Below are positions 25,011 to 37,313 of a stretch of 64,000 nt of DNA, one piece after another; within the stretch, counting starts at the first letter, position 1, and the number at the start of each line of letters is the position of its first letter. The stretch covers positions 373,594,632 to 373,658,631 of the forward strand of contig NC_081407.1 in the NCBI RefSeq assembly GCF_030272615.1. The letters are read 5' to 3'. The notes under the pieces were generated by a model. It saw only the letters and a list, made by a program, of their open reading frames with translations. It had not been told where the DNA came from and ran no database searches. The stretch is from Cryptomeria japonica. Lineage: Eukaryota; Streptophyta; Pinopsida; Cupressales; Cupressaceae. The translations under genes and the position numbers were made by a program.

Positions 25011-28000
25011 TAAATTAATTTATAATAAAATTTCTTCTTCCCTTGCATTTTAAAATCAATTTAACATGAAATTAATTCATCCCCTGCTCATTTCATGGGC
25101 ACACATACACAGTGCCAAACTCCAGAATACAAAGGGATATTTACCAATAAGGTGAATGGTGATTAAAATCACACAAGAGCCCCCAATTAAATAAATATTT
25201 AGGCAACAAAAGAAGAATTTAAAGGATAGGAGGAGGATTATGATAAATTACTTCACCTCCATACACAGGAAGAATTCCTTGCATCTTGTAAAAAGGCAAT
25301 TAACCAATTTTTGCCATCGTAAACCCCAAATCTTGGGCAAATAGATACTAGAAAACACACATCAATCTAAATCCATTCCTTTCTATAATAAATTGAAGAG
25401 GTAATTCAATAACTTGATTCTCAAGAACAAATAACAAACAACAAATGGAAAGATGAATCATTTCCTTTCTATATGCACCCATATGATATGAATTCCACAA
25501 AATCATCAATAACAGACACTGTTTCTTCCATTCCAATCCTTCAACAAGAATTTACAAGAGATTTACATTTATCGACACACAGGAAGCAACTAAAATATTC
25601 AAAATTAAATAGAAAAAAAAGAAGAGATTATCCAACCTTCAGGCAAACTAGGAAGCAAAAAGATGGAAGAATCCCAATTCTTGCAAACCAAATCCAATTC
25701 CAACTCCTCTTCCAGAATAGTTTTCCAAATTTCTCCTTCAAAAATTATGCCCCCTCTTCCCGTGAACTCCTAGGAATATATGGGAAAAATAATTTCAACC
25801 TAAACTTTCTAGGTTAAAAGTTTTCTCCACCAATTAGATTAAATTATTTTTAAAAAAGTAAAAAGCAATCAGATTTACCCTTTTTCCAAAAACAATTTCT
25901 TTTCCAATAAAATAAAATACAAAAGTCAAATGGATAGGTAAAAGGAAAAAGCTTTTATTTTTATTTCATCTCTATTTCCACATGATAATTTCTTTCAACA
26001 TAATCATCCAACATTTAAATGGCAAGGCAATTACTTATTTCTTTTAACAATATATTAATACAACTTTACACAATAAAATAAGCCATTTAACCATTTAATT
26101 CTAGCAAATCATTAATTTAATTAAATCAGTAATCTCAAGAGCATAATAATTAACTAATTATGCCAACATAAATATAGCAGCATTCACTCAATTAAATAAC
26201 CATTTAAATAAATGGAAACACGCAAAACAAGGAATGCTCAAATGATGACTCACAAGACGAAACACTAAAGCATTTTGACTCGCATACCAATCAAATGGAA
26301 AAGATGACTGGTTGACAACACTCACATGAGTGTGACTTCGGATCAAGTTAGGGTCCAACCACTATCTCCTCCACTCCCATCGGACATATAAGGAACACTC
26401 GGACCTGTGAAACTAGGTGGAATCGATACCCCGTACCTACCCGGTACTAGTACCTGCAATGTCCTGCACCAAAGAGACACACATGCATATAGACAAATAT
26501 ATAAACAAACACGACACACACACCGATGAAGGAGAATCGTGATGTTCCCTGTCTCGCTAGAGTGAGTGAAGGAAAATCATGCCCTCGCATCCCATACACA
26601 TGCAAACACGCAACATATAAATAACGCATTGCACATATAAGGTAAAAGTGACAGTCCATGATAATGATCCATAAAAATAACATTAATCATAAGCACTGAG
26701 ATACTACATAAAATCATACACCACAAATCCAGATAAAGCATGAAATAACATCGCATAAAGTTTGAATCAATATACAATAATGTTCCACTAAACAATCAAC
26801 TGAAGTCAAACATAGATACAAAATAGTCTGTTCGAGGAGGGGTACTACATGGTTCATGATTTGGAAGTCCACAAGTGAATCTTCCAGTTTGATAGTCAGT
26901 TCAGCATGTGTTCTTGATGTTTAGTATATTGATGATGAAAATTCTAGTAAGTGGTGATGTTGGGGTTGTTTTTGTGTAATTCACATTGCTTGTGGATGTT
27001 TCTAGATCAGGTCCTATCCATGTTGATGGTCCGCATTGATCGTTGTACGTGTTATTGATCATTTTATTGATCTGGTGGTGTTCTTCATGTTATGTGACAT
27101 TCTTTGTGATTGTTGTGTGTTGCGGATGATCGAGGCATAATTGTTGGTGGTGTTTCTTGGTTGCGGTATTGATTTGGGTCCAAACAATGTCTCAGCCAAC
27201 ATTATTTTGGTCCGCATATGTTGTTGTAGTGTGTGAGGTTATTATTTTATAATTTGTGTTGAGGGTTTAGTCAACCTTGAAATATAGGTTGATGATTTGT
27301 ATAAATATATGTAATATTCATTTGCAAGATGCATCTGCATGTGCAAACATTGAATTGATCCTTCAGTAGTAGAGGAGAAGTGTGAAAGAGTGTGAAGAAG
27401 TGGAAAGAGAAGATTTTGAGTATATGTGCTTAGCCAAAACTGTAACCAGGCATGTGGAGATGCTATTTTCACAGTTCATGTAATCCAAATTGTTGTCTAA
27501 ATTTTGTAAGATAGTGAGTCTTCCTCAGGGTTGTAGCCCTTCTTGTAATTTGAGCAGTGAGCTCTAGGCAGTGTGCATTAATACATGTGAATTCTCCATT
27601 GTAATATTTACACTTACTCCTAATAGGGTATTATCTCATTGTGGGTAGGTTCCCACAGTGGTTTTCCCTTAACTGGGTTTTTCACGTCAAAAATATTGGT
27701 GTTATGTGTGTTATTGATGTGGTGATGGTTTATGTTTTCATTGCTAATAATCAAATCTGAATTTAAGTTTGAATTGTGTTGAGTTTGTGAGCAAACTGAT
27801 TCACCAACACCCCCCCCCCCTCTCACTTTTATGCATTGTTTCCAACAATTGGTATCAGAGATAGATCCTCCGAAAGAAGCTTGATTGCTTGAGGAGATTC
27901 CAGATGTCAACCTTTTCTTTTAAGAATGATAGTTTGAAATTTGATGGAACTAATTATACTCTTTGAAAGAACCAAATGGGATGTCATATGAGATGCATTG

Positions 28001-31000
28001 GTGAAGACTATTGGAATATTACTAAGAATGTGTATAATGCTCCTCAGAATGGTCCCTACCACTCCAAATGAGATAAAGGAACCTGAATTCAATATTAGAG
28101 TGAAGGAAGCATTGTTGAATGCCTTATTTGATTCTGAGATGACTAATGTGATGGATTTGCAAATTGCTCATGAGATATGGAAGAAGCTAGAGACTTTGTA
28201 TGAAGGTGATATCCATGTGAAAGTTGCTAAGTTGTAGAGCTTGAAAGGAAAGTATAAAATGTTGAAGATTGGTGAAGATGAGAACATTACCTTTTTTATG
28301 CAAAAAGTGAATGAGCTTGTGTTGAACATTAGATGTGTCGGTGGAGTATTGGAAGAATTTGAGATTGTGGCTAAAGTGTTGAGATCCTTGCCTCCTGCTT
28401 ACAAGCACAAGGTTGTTGTTATTGAAGAAATTTGGACTATGGCAGATGCGAGTAGAGACATGTTGATTGGTAAACTTGCTACTTTTGAGTTGAGAAAGTT
28501 TGGTGAAGCCCCTCATAAATCTAAATCTTCATTTAAAGCTATTGTAATCGGGAAGCAGAAATATGATCTGAGAGAAAGTTCAACAAGGGTATTCAAATAT
28601 GAGAAGGTGATGAGAGAGCTTGAAGAAGATGAAAAAGAGCTTGAAGAGCTTGAAGCCCTGATTTCCAAAAGATTGCATAAAGGTGTCAGTAAGTATGAAG
28701 GAAATTTGCCTCTTAAATATTTTTCATGCAATAAGATAGGACATTTTGCGAGTATGGAAAAGTATGGTGGTGTAGTGAGATTTGGAGATGACAAAGGTGG
28801 TATAATCCATGGTAAAGGTGTTATTTCTCTTGATGGTAAGCATAACATTGATGATGTCTTTTATGTTGAAGTTTTAAAGCATAATATTTTGAGTGTTGGA
28901 TAGATGTTTGATAATGCATATGATTTGTAATTCAAGGATGGTAGATGTAAGATCTTGAGTAGCCCCAAAATTGAAACTGCATCAGGTACAAAGACTAAAG
29001 GTAATATCTTTCACTTGAATGCTGGTGGTAAAAGTTTTTGTATTGCTCAGGTTGAAGAAAGTTGGTTATGGCATAGAAGGATGCATCATATAAATTTTGA
29101 CTGCATGGTTAAGATAAGTTCCACTCAAGCTATAAGAGATTTGCCTAAGATTGTAAAGCCTTCTAATTCGGTATGTAAGGAATGTTAGTTAGGAAAGAAG
29201 ACGAGGTTTTTTCAAAAGCAAACAATATACTTCTAATGGAATATTGGATCTTGTGCATACTGATTAGTGTGGTCCCTCTAGAGTGAGAAGCTTGCAGGGT
29301 AACAGGTATTTCATGTTGTTGATTGATGACTATTCAAGGATGACGTGGGTTACTTTCTTAAGGGAGAAGTATGAAGCATTGGAAAAGTTCAAGATTTTGA
29401 AAGCTATGGTTGAGACAAAAACTAGATAGAAGCTAAAGTTTCTAAGATCTGATAGAGGTTGTTAATTTACTTTTGGGGAGTTCAATTATTTCTGTGAAGA
29501 GCATTGGGTGAAGAGACATTTATCTTCTCTGTGGACCCCTCAACAGAATGGTATTGTGGAAAGGAAGAACATGACAGTTCAGGAAGTTTCTAGAACCATG
29601 ATGATTGAAGGAAATGTTCTGCATATCTATTGGAGAGAAGTTGTGAGAACTACAGTATACTCTCTCAATCGGTTGCATATCAAAGGTGATATTGGTAAGA
29701 CTCCTTATGAGTTATGGTTTGGTCATGCTCATACAGTTAGATATTTCAGAATTTTTGGTAGTAAATGCTATATCAGAAGAGATGAAGATCTAGGGAAGTT
29801 TGATGCTATATGCGATGAAGGAATCTTTCTTGGTTATTCTACTAAGAGTAAGGCCTACCAGTGTTATAATAAGAGATTGAGGAAGATTATTGAAAGTGCT
29901 AATGTGAAAGTGGATGAAGGAATATTTAGTATCAGCCCAAATACTCCAGATATGATTTGGATGATTAGATTGTTAGTGCAGATAAATGAAAGTAAGTGCA
30001 AACCTAGAATCAAGTGTAGATTGCTCCAGAAAAGCCTGAAAAATGAGGGAGAAGCAAGTGCAGAAGAAAGAGCTCAAGATTATGAAAAATCATGAAAATC
30101 CTAAGACTCCCGAGTATGTAAGGTTAAATCATTCAGAGAATCAGATTATATGTGATAAGAATAAAGGTGGGATGACTAGGAGAAGAGTTGCTGGAGAGTA
30201 TTGCTTGATTTCTAAGATTGAACCTAAAGATGTTGATGAAGCTTGTAAAGTTGAAAATTGGGTTAAAGTTATGTAAGAAGAGTTGAATCAAGTTGAAAAG
30301 AATAATATATCTAGACTTTAGTTCCTAGACCTAAAGATAAGAATGTAATTGGAACTAAATGGGTGTTTCAGAATAAATTGAATGAGCAAGGTGAAGTTGT
30401 TAGGAATAAATCAAGACTTGTTTGTAAAGGTTATTCTTAGATGGAAGGTATTGATTTTGAGGAGACTTTTTCTCCGGTAGCTAGAATTGAAGCTGTTAGA
30501 TTATTTCTTGCTTATGATTCTTACAAATATTTCAAAGTGTATCAGATGGATGTCAAGTCGGCCTTTCTTAATAGTGAGATAGAAGAAGTCTACATTGAGC
30601 AACTAGATGGTTTTTCAGTTGACAGATTAGAAAGATATGGTTTGCAAGTTGAAGAAAACACTGCATGGATTGAAGCAAGATCCAAGAGCTTGGTATGCTA
30701 GATTGGAAAAGTATTTGATGAAGCTTGAATTTAATAAAGGTGATGTTGATGATAGAAAGAGTACTAGTATTGGTGCATTAGGTAAGAGATTGGTTTTGTG
30801 GATGAGTAAGAAGCAGAACACTATATGTTTGTCTACTGTAGAAGTTGAATACAATGTTGATGCTAGCAATTGTACTCAGGTGATCTGGATGAAGTAGATG
30901 TTGAAGGATATCAGAGTTATGTTTGATGAGCCTAGTGCTATATACTGTGACAATTCAAGTGCTATCAATATTTCTAAGAATTTGATGTTGCATTCAAAGA

Positions 31001-31428
31001 CTAAGCATATATCAATCAAGTTTCATTTCTTGAGAGAGAAGGTGAATGAGAAGGAAGTCAGATTGGAGTATGTATCTACAAATGATTAGATTACCTTCAC
31101 AGAGATATCTTGTGATCTAGATTGATAAGTGAGGCTTCTACTCAATGGGAGTAGTCAGTATGTATTTTAGATGTTCAGAATTGTTAGAGGGTGTGCCTAA
31201 GGGGGAGAGATTATCTTCCTATGGGTGAGAGATTATCTAGTAAAGAGTGAGAGAATCAAGATTTGTGTTGTGTGTACCTTTTGCATTGATGCTAAAGGGA
31301 GAGAGAAGCATGTGAAAAAACCTACGGGGGAGAGAGCTATGTGCATAATCTTACGAGACATTGTTGGTTGTTGATTTATTTCATTGCATTGATTGTCATA
31401 TGTTTCCGTCAATGCCAAAGGGGGAGAT

Positions 31429-32776
31429 TGTTGAATATTGTTGAAGTTTGCTAGAATAATGTGTTGTCATTGATGTCAACATATTCTTTTGTGTATTTCA
31501 GTGTTGCAGTCAGATTAAATGAGTTGATTTGGTCAGTGTGTTGCAGTTGAGCTATTGTGGTTTGATGGGTTTAGAGATACTTATCTATAGTTGATTTAGT
31601 TGAAGTTTCAGTGATCCACGTGATGATTTTATCCAGTTATGAAGTTTGGTATTGTGGTTGATATTCATTTTTTCATGTTATTCGATATTCTAGTTTGTGC
31701 TCCGCATTTCTATAGAATTGCATTATCTTGGTTTGGAAATTTGACAGAGTGTTTGGGACATTCATATGTGTCCTCAATTCAAATGGTTTGTGATTTGGAA
31801 GTTCACAAGTGAATCTTTCAGTTTGATAGTCAGTTCAGTATGTGTTCGTAAGGTTCGATATATTGATGATGGAAATTCTAGTAAGTGGTGATGTTGCAGC
31901 TATTTCTGGTGCGATTTAGGTTGTTTGTGGATGTTTCTAGATTGGGTCATATCTATGTTGATGGTCCACATTGATCGTTATATGCATTATTGATCATTTT
32001 CTAGATCTGGTGGTGTTCTTCATGTTATTGGACATTCTTTGTGATTGTAGCATGTTGCAGATAATCGAGGTGTAATTCTTGGTAGTGTTTCTTGGTTGCG
32101 GCATTGATTTGGGTTCAGACAATGTCTTAGCCAACATTGTTTTGGTCTGCATATGTTGTTGTAGCGTGCGAGGTTATGATTTTTTAATTTGTGTTGAGGG
32201 TTTAGTTGACCTTGAAATATAGGTTGATGATTTGTATAAATATATGTAATATTCATTTGTGAGATGCATCTTCATGTGCAAACATTGAATTGACCCTTCA
32301 GTAGCAGAGGAGAAGTGTGAAAGAGTGTGAAGAAGTGGAAAGAGAAGAGTTTGAGTATATGTGCTTAATCAAAACTGTAACCAGGCATGTGGAGATGTTA
32401 TTTTCACAGTTCATGTAATCTGGATTGTTGTTTGAATTTTGTAAGACAATGAGTCTTCCTCAAGTTGTAGCCCTTCTTGTAATTTGAGCAGTGAGCTCTA
32501 GGCAGTGTGCCTAAATACATGTGCATTCCCCATTTTAATATTTACACTTACTCCTAGCAGGGTATTATCTCATTGTGGGTAGGTTCCCACCATGGTTTTT
32601 CCCTTAATCAGGTTCACCACATCAAAAATCTTGGTGTTATGTGTGTTATTGATGTGGTGATGGTTTATGTTTTCATTGCTAATAATCAAATCTGAATTTA
32701 AGTTTGAATTGTGTTGAGTTTGTGACCAGACTGATTCACCCCCCCCCCCTCTCAGTTTGCTACATTGTTTCCAATA
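31429..32776 (+). repeat. 3' LTR of element III
   Basis: 1,348 bp, directly after the polypurine tract AAAGGGGGAGAT. It ends TCCAATA just before the GTAGA target repeat. TATA-like TATAAATATATG lies near 32,237. Confidence 0.9.
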
Positions 32777-32781
32777 GTAGA

Positions 32782-33789
32782 ACACCCTAGTCTGGACCAT
32801 GGCACCCTAAAAAATCATAGTTAGTCTCAATGAGGCCTAATTTGAATTGAGGTAGGTGTTATTTCTCCCCGCAATAAATTATCCTCGTGGCTTCCATGAC
32901 CATTGGAGGTTAGCCCAATCTATAATTTACCTAGAGAACCGTATCTAAAGACATCATATCAATTAGTTTTAGATCTAATAGTCCATCCCTATTGTTTTTG
33001 CATCTGTGAAGCATTCATCTTCAAGCATTTTCAGATATGTTCAAGCTTGCATATTCATCCTTCAAGCATTGTGGAGAAAGGTTATATCAATCTTATGCAA
33101 GCATGTGAGTATGATTAGTGTTTTTCATGTTCATGTGTTTGTCATGCCATTGCATTCAACATTTTTTATTGCATTAAAAGAGCACTGCATCATCATCAAC
33201 AATTGTAGATCTGAGGTATACTTATTCAACATTTATTTTAGTATTTGCATTATTTCATTCAAGGTTAATTCCTAAATTGAGTTTTAACTTAGGCAAACCA
33301 CTATCCCCAACATTTTTCCCTTTCTTTATGTGTGCAAGAAATAAGTGTGGAGTTGTACTCGAGAGGATCAACAAGATTCATAGAGACGAACAAGTTCATC
33401 TTTCAATGATGGAAAATTTGAAGGACCATGGCATATTGATACTACTTGGTCCTGAAAAATTAGGTCGAACTTCTGAGAACAGATTCTAAACATCTTATTT
33501 TGCCCAGATCCACGTCAATGGCTCTATGAGAAATATTTAGCTTACTGTTATTGTCAGAATACTTCTATTATCACCTACTTTACTCAAACTTCAATCAATT
33601 CAATTCAATCTTTGGAAAGAGGAATCCAAACCCTAATCCAGGTGATTCTAATCAAAATTATCATCCCTTCCTTAGTGGGATTGAGGGTAGATCTATTAGG
33701 TTCATCCCTCTTTCCCATTGTTTTGGTTGATTTGGGATTGTTTGTGGTTCAATCATTGAAACCCTAATTTCCAAATTTACACCATTACA
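32782..33789 (+). repeat. 5' LTR of element B, right part
   Basis: Aligns with 39,398-40,404 (shared blocks include AAGACATCATATCAATT and GATCTATTAGGTTCA). It ends CCATTACA, followed by a primer-site-like TGGTGAACTCGAC at 33,793. Confidence 0.85.
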
Positions 33790-34301
33790 TTTTGGTGAAC
33801 TCGACTCTTTACATCATTATCTCAAATATGATTTGCATGCATTTTAATTTTCTATTTTGCACTCAATTTAGAGGTTAAGTTCATAAAACCCTAATTTATT
33901 TTGGTTAATTTGATTTGTGGGTTGCATAAATTGTAACTTTTGTTTTCAGGTCTGATCTTGGACATTCATAATGGCACTTAATAGATCTAATTTGTTTTCT
34001 ATTTCACATATGATTACATTTCTTCTTACTTATATTTATCAAAATAATGTGTTGGATAATGGTTTATTTCACTTTACCTTGCTTCTTTCTATTCATAGCA
34101 CTTTGTCATATTACATTGTTAGAATTTTTCAAAATATTTTAATTAAATCTCAAAGCTTTTATCTATGATGCATGGTTTTATTTTGATATTTTAAGAAAAT
34201 TTATTACATATGTATATCACAAAAAAAGTTTTGTAAATAATCATAATCCTAGATATGCTATTGAAAAACCTAACATTTGTACCTCTTTTAGGGTATCTCA
34301 T

Positions 34302-35410
34302 GTGAATGAAGAAAGAGTCAATACTCCTATCAATGATCTCTCTAATGGAGAGCAAGCATTCAAGAGAAACATGGCACCATCTTCTTCTCATGCACATACC
34401 TTAGCGCAAGGGGGGCAAGGTCAAAATATCGGTGTTACTATCTCTCTAGATCCCCCTTATTCTCCCAGAGCTTATGCTAACCATCAAAACATTTGTAGAG
34501 AAGATGTTGTTATGCATTTCATTCATGATCTACCTCCCCACATAACATTAAGTAAAGATGAAGCCTTAGATGATAAGGATCTTCCTTCCCAACCTATCAA
34601 AGAAGATATGAATGGTGATAGATAGTTGAAACTCTCTACAAAGGATATTCCTTCTTCATCTACTTCTCCCTTTAATCCTTCTACGTGTCCTTACACTACA
34701 AATTTTAAAGAAATTCATTATAATACTCCTTCTTATTGTCAATTGAAACATTATTATAGAAGTGGCTATAACAATATAATATCAAAACAAGGTTATAAAG
34801 GAGAAGGAATTGGAAAATATGAACAATAAACCAAAGTACCTATAAACCCTCCTACACAAGCTAGTATAGAAGGTCTAGGACATCCTCATCATTCACTTAT
34901 GGATGATTTCCTTAGGGTACAAAACCTTAAGGAGTATTTTGCAAGACAAAAACTCTATCATCCATCTAAGGGTGCTTCTTCCTCAAACACTCCTTTTTAA
35001 TCACATCATCAAACTAGTGACCATGATACCAATGATTGTCTAGATTTTCAAATTAGAATGCAAGGACTCATTGATAATTGCATAGTCAAAATAATAGAAA
35101 ACAATCCATCTCCTTCTACTACTACACAAGAGGCAAAACTTGCTCCTGTTGAAAATCATGAAAAATTAGCTACAATAATCTTTTGGAGATTGAAGTATGA
35201 TAGGAATGTTGTTTTTCCCTTCGTCTAACTTAACTACAATTATACAAATAAAGAAGGTGATGAGCATTGTCTTTTTCATCTTAGTTATTCTAATTCTATT
35301 ATAAATTTTAAAGCATTTAAAAAATTTGTTCAAGACCAATATGATCGAGCTCACATAGCTCTTACAACTGATCTTGCACTTTTTCTTGGTGAAGAGGTAG
35401 TGCCTTAGCA
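34302..35410 (+). pseudogene. Gag-like remnant of element B with a G-patch-like motif
   Basis: Plus-strand reading from 34,302 (MNEERVNTPINDLSNGEQAF), with several breaks up to about 35,410. Two pieces are recognisable. GYKGEGIGKYEQ near 34,794-34,829 has the glycine spacing of a G-patch RNA-binding motif. DTNDCLDFQIRMQGLIDN near 35,020-35,080 resembles the segment after the gag zinc finger in Tat/Athila-type Gypsy elements. In living relatives gag packages the element RNA in the cytoplasm. No protease, RT or integrase follows, so the element depended on a partner. Assignment is by motif memory only. Confidence 0.5.
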
Positions 35411-35539
35411 CTCCATTCACCCTATCATGTTGCTCCTCACCCTATGATACTAGGAATTGACTTCATTGGGGGCTCTTTTTCATGAGAGGTGATTCTTTTT
35501 CAATAAAAATCATGTCTTGGGGAGGCAACATAATTCATT

Positions 35540-36280
35540 CTTGTCTCTATGCTTAGGGGGCAAGAATGTCATCATATCTCTTTCCTCCTTCTAAGATTTT
35601 ACTATTTCCTTTATGAGCTGCATTTTTCATAACGTGATGTCTTTTCTTGCATGGAATTATCCTTCGTGCGAGTACATGTGTGTTCCTTGGTTAGAATGTA
35701 TTCCTTTCTTGAAATGACAAGTCTCTCATGAATAATATCTCCTTAGGGGGTGTGTGATCCTTCATCTTAATTATTCCTTGTCTTCTTGCTTAGGGGGTAA
35801 GGCTATCATTTTCCTTCTATCTCTCTCTCTTGTTTGAAGATTACCTCTTATTTTGAGTTGTATCTTGCATAACTTGATGTCTTTTCTTGCATTGAACATT
35901 CCTTCATACGAGTGCATGTGTGTTCCTTGTTTAAGACTTTTCTTTGCTTGAAGTTTTGTATTTTCTTATGTATAATCTCTCTTTAGAGGTTGTGTAATTA
36001 TTCTCATTGTCCTTATGCTTGGGAGGCACTAATTTTTCCTATCCTTTCTAAGGATCCACTTTTTCTTTATTGAGTGGTGTTTTCTTATGATATGATGTTA
36101 TTCCTTGTGTGATGTTATTTTGTTCAAGGATTATCTCTTATGCAAGAGGTGTGTATCCTTGTTTACAACCTCTTCTTCATCTGGCAATGTATATCTATTA
36201 TAAAGATATCCCTCACACTGGGTCAAAATTGTGTCATCCTTCATCATGAATCCCTTTACCTTGCAATAGGAGAAAGGTAG
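35540..36280. repeat. Tandem repeat of about 240 bp in the element B interior
   Basis: GCTTAGGGGG recurs at 35,551 and 35,791, with GCTTGGGAGG at about 36,029. GATGTCTTTTCTTGCAT recurs at about 35,638 and 35,878. Each pair is 238-240 bases apart. Two clear units are followed by a decayed third. The sequence is non-coding. Confidence 0.8.
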
Positions 36281-36639
36281 GCATTCTTTTTCTCCTTCCT
36301 TTCCTTTGGTAGAAGATTTTATGTTTGTTCAAAATCTCCTCTTAGAGGTAGATGTATTTGAGAAAATATCTCTTCTTCTCCAAGGATTCCCTTTACATTT
36401 GTAGAATGATATCTTTTTACAACTAACTTGTCCTTTCTTATAGTATTTAAATCTCTTTGACTTGGATTTATGAACATTGTTTCTTAAAAGGATATCTCCT
36501 TGGTGTTGAAGGTGGGTATCCTTTTATCTAGCTTCCTTAAGACATCAACATAGGGAAATGTTGACATCTTAAGGGGGGGCATACATATCGCCCTCTTTGT
36601 ACTATATTGTACTATATTTTTGCATGTCTTAAACAAGGT

Positions 36640-36980
36640 GTTCATTCTCAAAACCAGACAAAAAAAAATCTTATACGAGATGCTTCATGCTCGAAACTAG
36701 ACACAAAATTTGTATGTCTTATATAGGGTTACAAAATTTTAAAACCAGGCAAAAAAAAGTCTTACATGAGATGTTCCCAAAACCATGAATATATTTGTCT
36801 CACACGTGGTTACACATTCTTGGAACCAAACAAAACAAAGTCTTACATGAGATGTTCTTGAAACCAGATACACATTTGCATTTTCATTTCATGTCTTGCA
36901 TAGGTTGTTTCATGCTCAAAACCAGAAAAAACAAAGTCTTATACAAGGTGCTTAACTCCTAAAACCAGATAATTATATAT
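36640..36980. repeat. Tandem repeat with core AAAACCAGACAAAAAAAAGTC
   Basis: Five degenerate units of roughly 55-90 bases, each containing an AAACCAGA-A-rich core followed by TCTTAYAYRAGRTG. It lies in the 3' part of the element B interior. Confidence 0.75.
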
Positions 36981-37313
36981 GCAAGATGAGTGGAACTAGC
37001 TAAACATAGCTAGACTATTTGAACTCTCCTCCCCAACATGGATTACCTAGAAAAACACATCTAGCCCGTGGTATCCATGTCCTCTCGTTCTCTTCCTCTT
37101 ATGGATCACCTAGAAAAACACAACTAGCTTGTGATATCCATGTTTCCCCTTTCTTCTCTCCATGAGCTCATAGCTAAGTTTCTATGTGAGGTTCATGGTT
37201 TGATGCATTCTCTTATACTCTTTTTATGTGATCACTTGTGTCCTTGTGATGGCATTTCAAGATTGATATTAGTGGTGGAGACATTTTGATTATCAAGGTC
37301 TCTTTAGCTAGTT

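Larger units (their letters stand above)
22978..26849. mobile_element. 3.87-kb TG...CA insertion, non-coding (giant solo LTR or LARD-like)
   Basis: It begins TGTAATGCCCCACCAGG and ends GAGGGGTACTACA. TGGTT flanks it exactly (22,973-22,977 and 26,850-26,854), and the host LTR alignment confirms both borders. TG...CA ends with a 5-bp target repeat indicate an LTR-type integrase product. No internal primer site, polypurine tract, second terminal copy or protein domain was seen, so it reads best as one very long solo LTR. A non-autonomous element with unrecognised short ends is the alternative. It contains a minisatellite (23,640-23,760) and a GC-rich hairpin cluster (24,775-25,010). Confidence 0.8.
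22618..27847 (+). repeat. 5' LTR of element III (split by a nested element)
   Basis: Segments 22,618-22,977 and 26,855-27,847 align continuously with the 3' LTR at 31,429-32,776. The break falls at CAGATGGTT, where the intact LTR reads straight on into TGTGATTTGGAAG. Confidence 0.9.
22618..32776 (+). mobile_element. Element III: Ty1-copia LTR retrotransposon, full outline with nested insert
   Basis: The LTRs are 22,618-27,847 (about 1,358 bp once the nested insert is removed) and 31,429-32,776 (1,348 bp), starting TGTTG and ending TCCAACA/TCCAATA. The direct repeat GTAGA flanks it (22,613-22,617 and 32,777-32,781). A primer site TTGGTATCAGAG lies near 27,849 and a polypurine AAAGGGGGAGAT at about 31,418. 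Gag starts at 27,904 (MSTFSFKNDSLKFDGTNYT) and a CCHC-like knuckle lies near 28,720. Integrase is about 29,060-29,900, RT about 30,340-30,700 and RNase H about 30,740-31,090. The LTRs carry TATAAATA near 27,299 and 32,238. The coding region is broken in several places. The LTRs differ by roughly 10-15% by eye, so it is old. Confidence 0.9.

Noticed and set aside
23567-25817. Several 70-134 codon ORFs in the 3.87-kb insertion
   Set aside because: No resemblance to proteins. They overlap repeats and lie on both strands.
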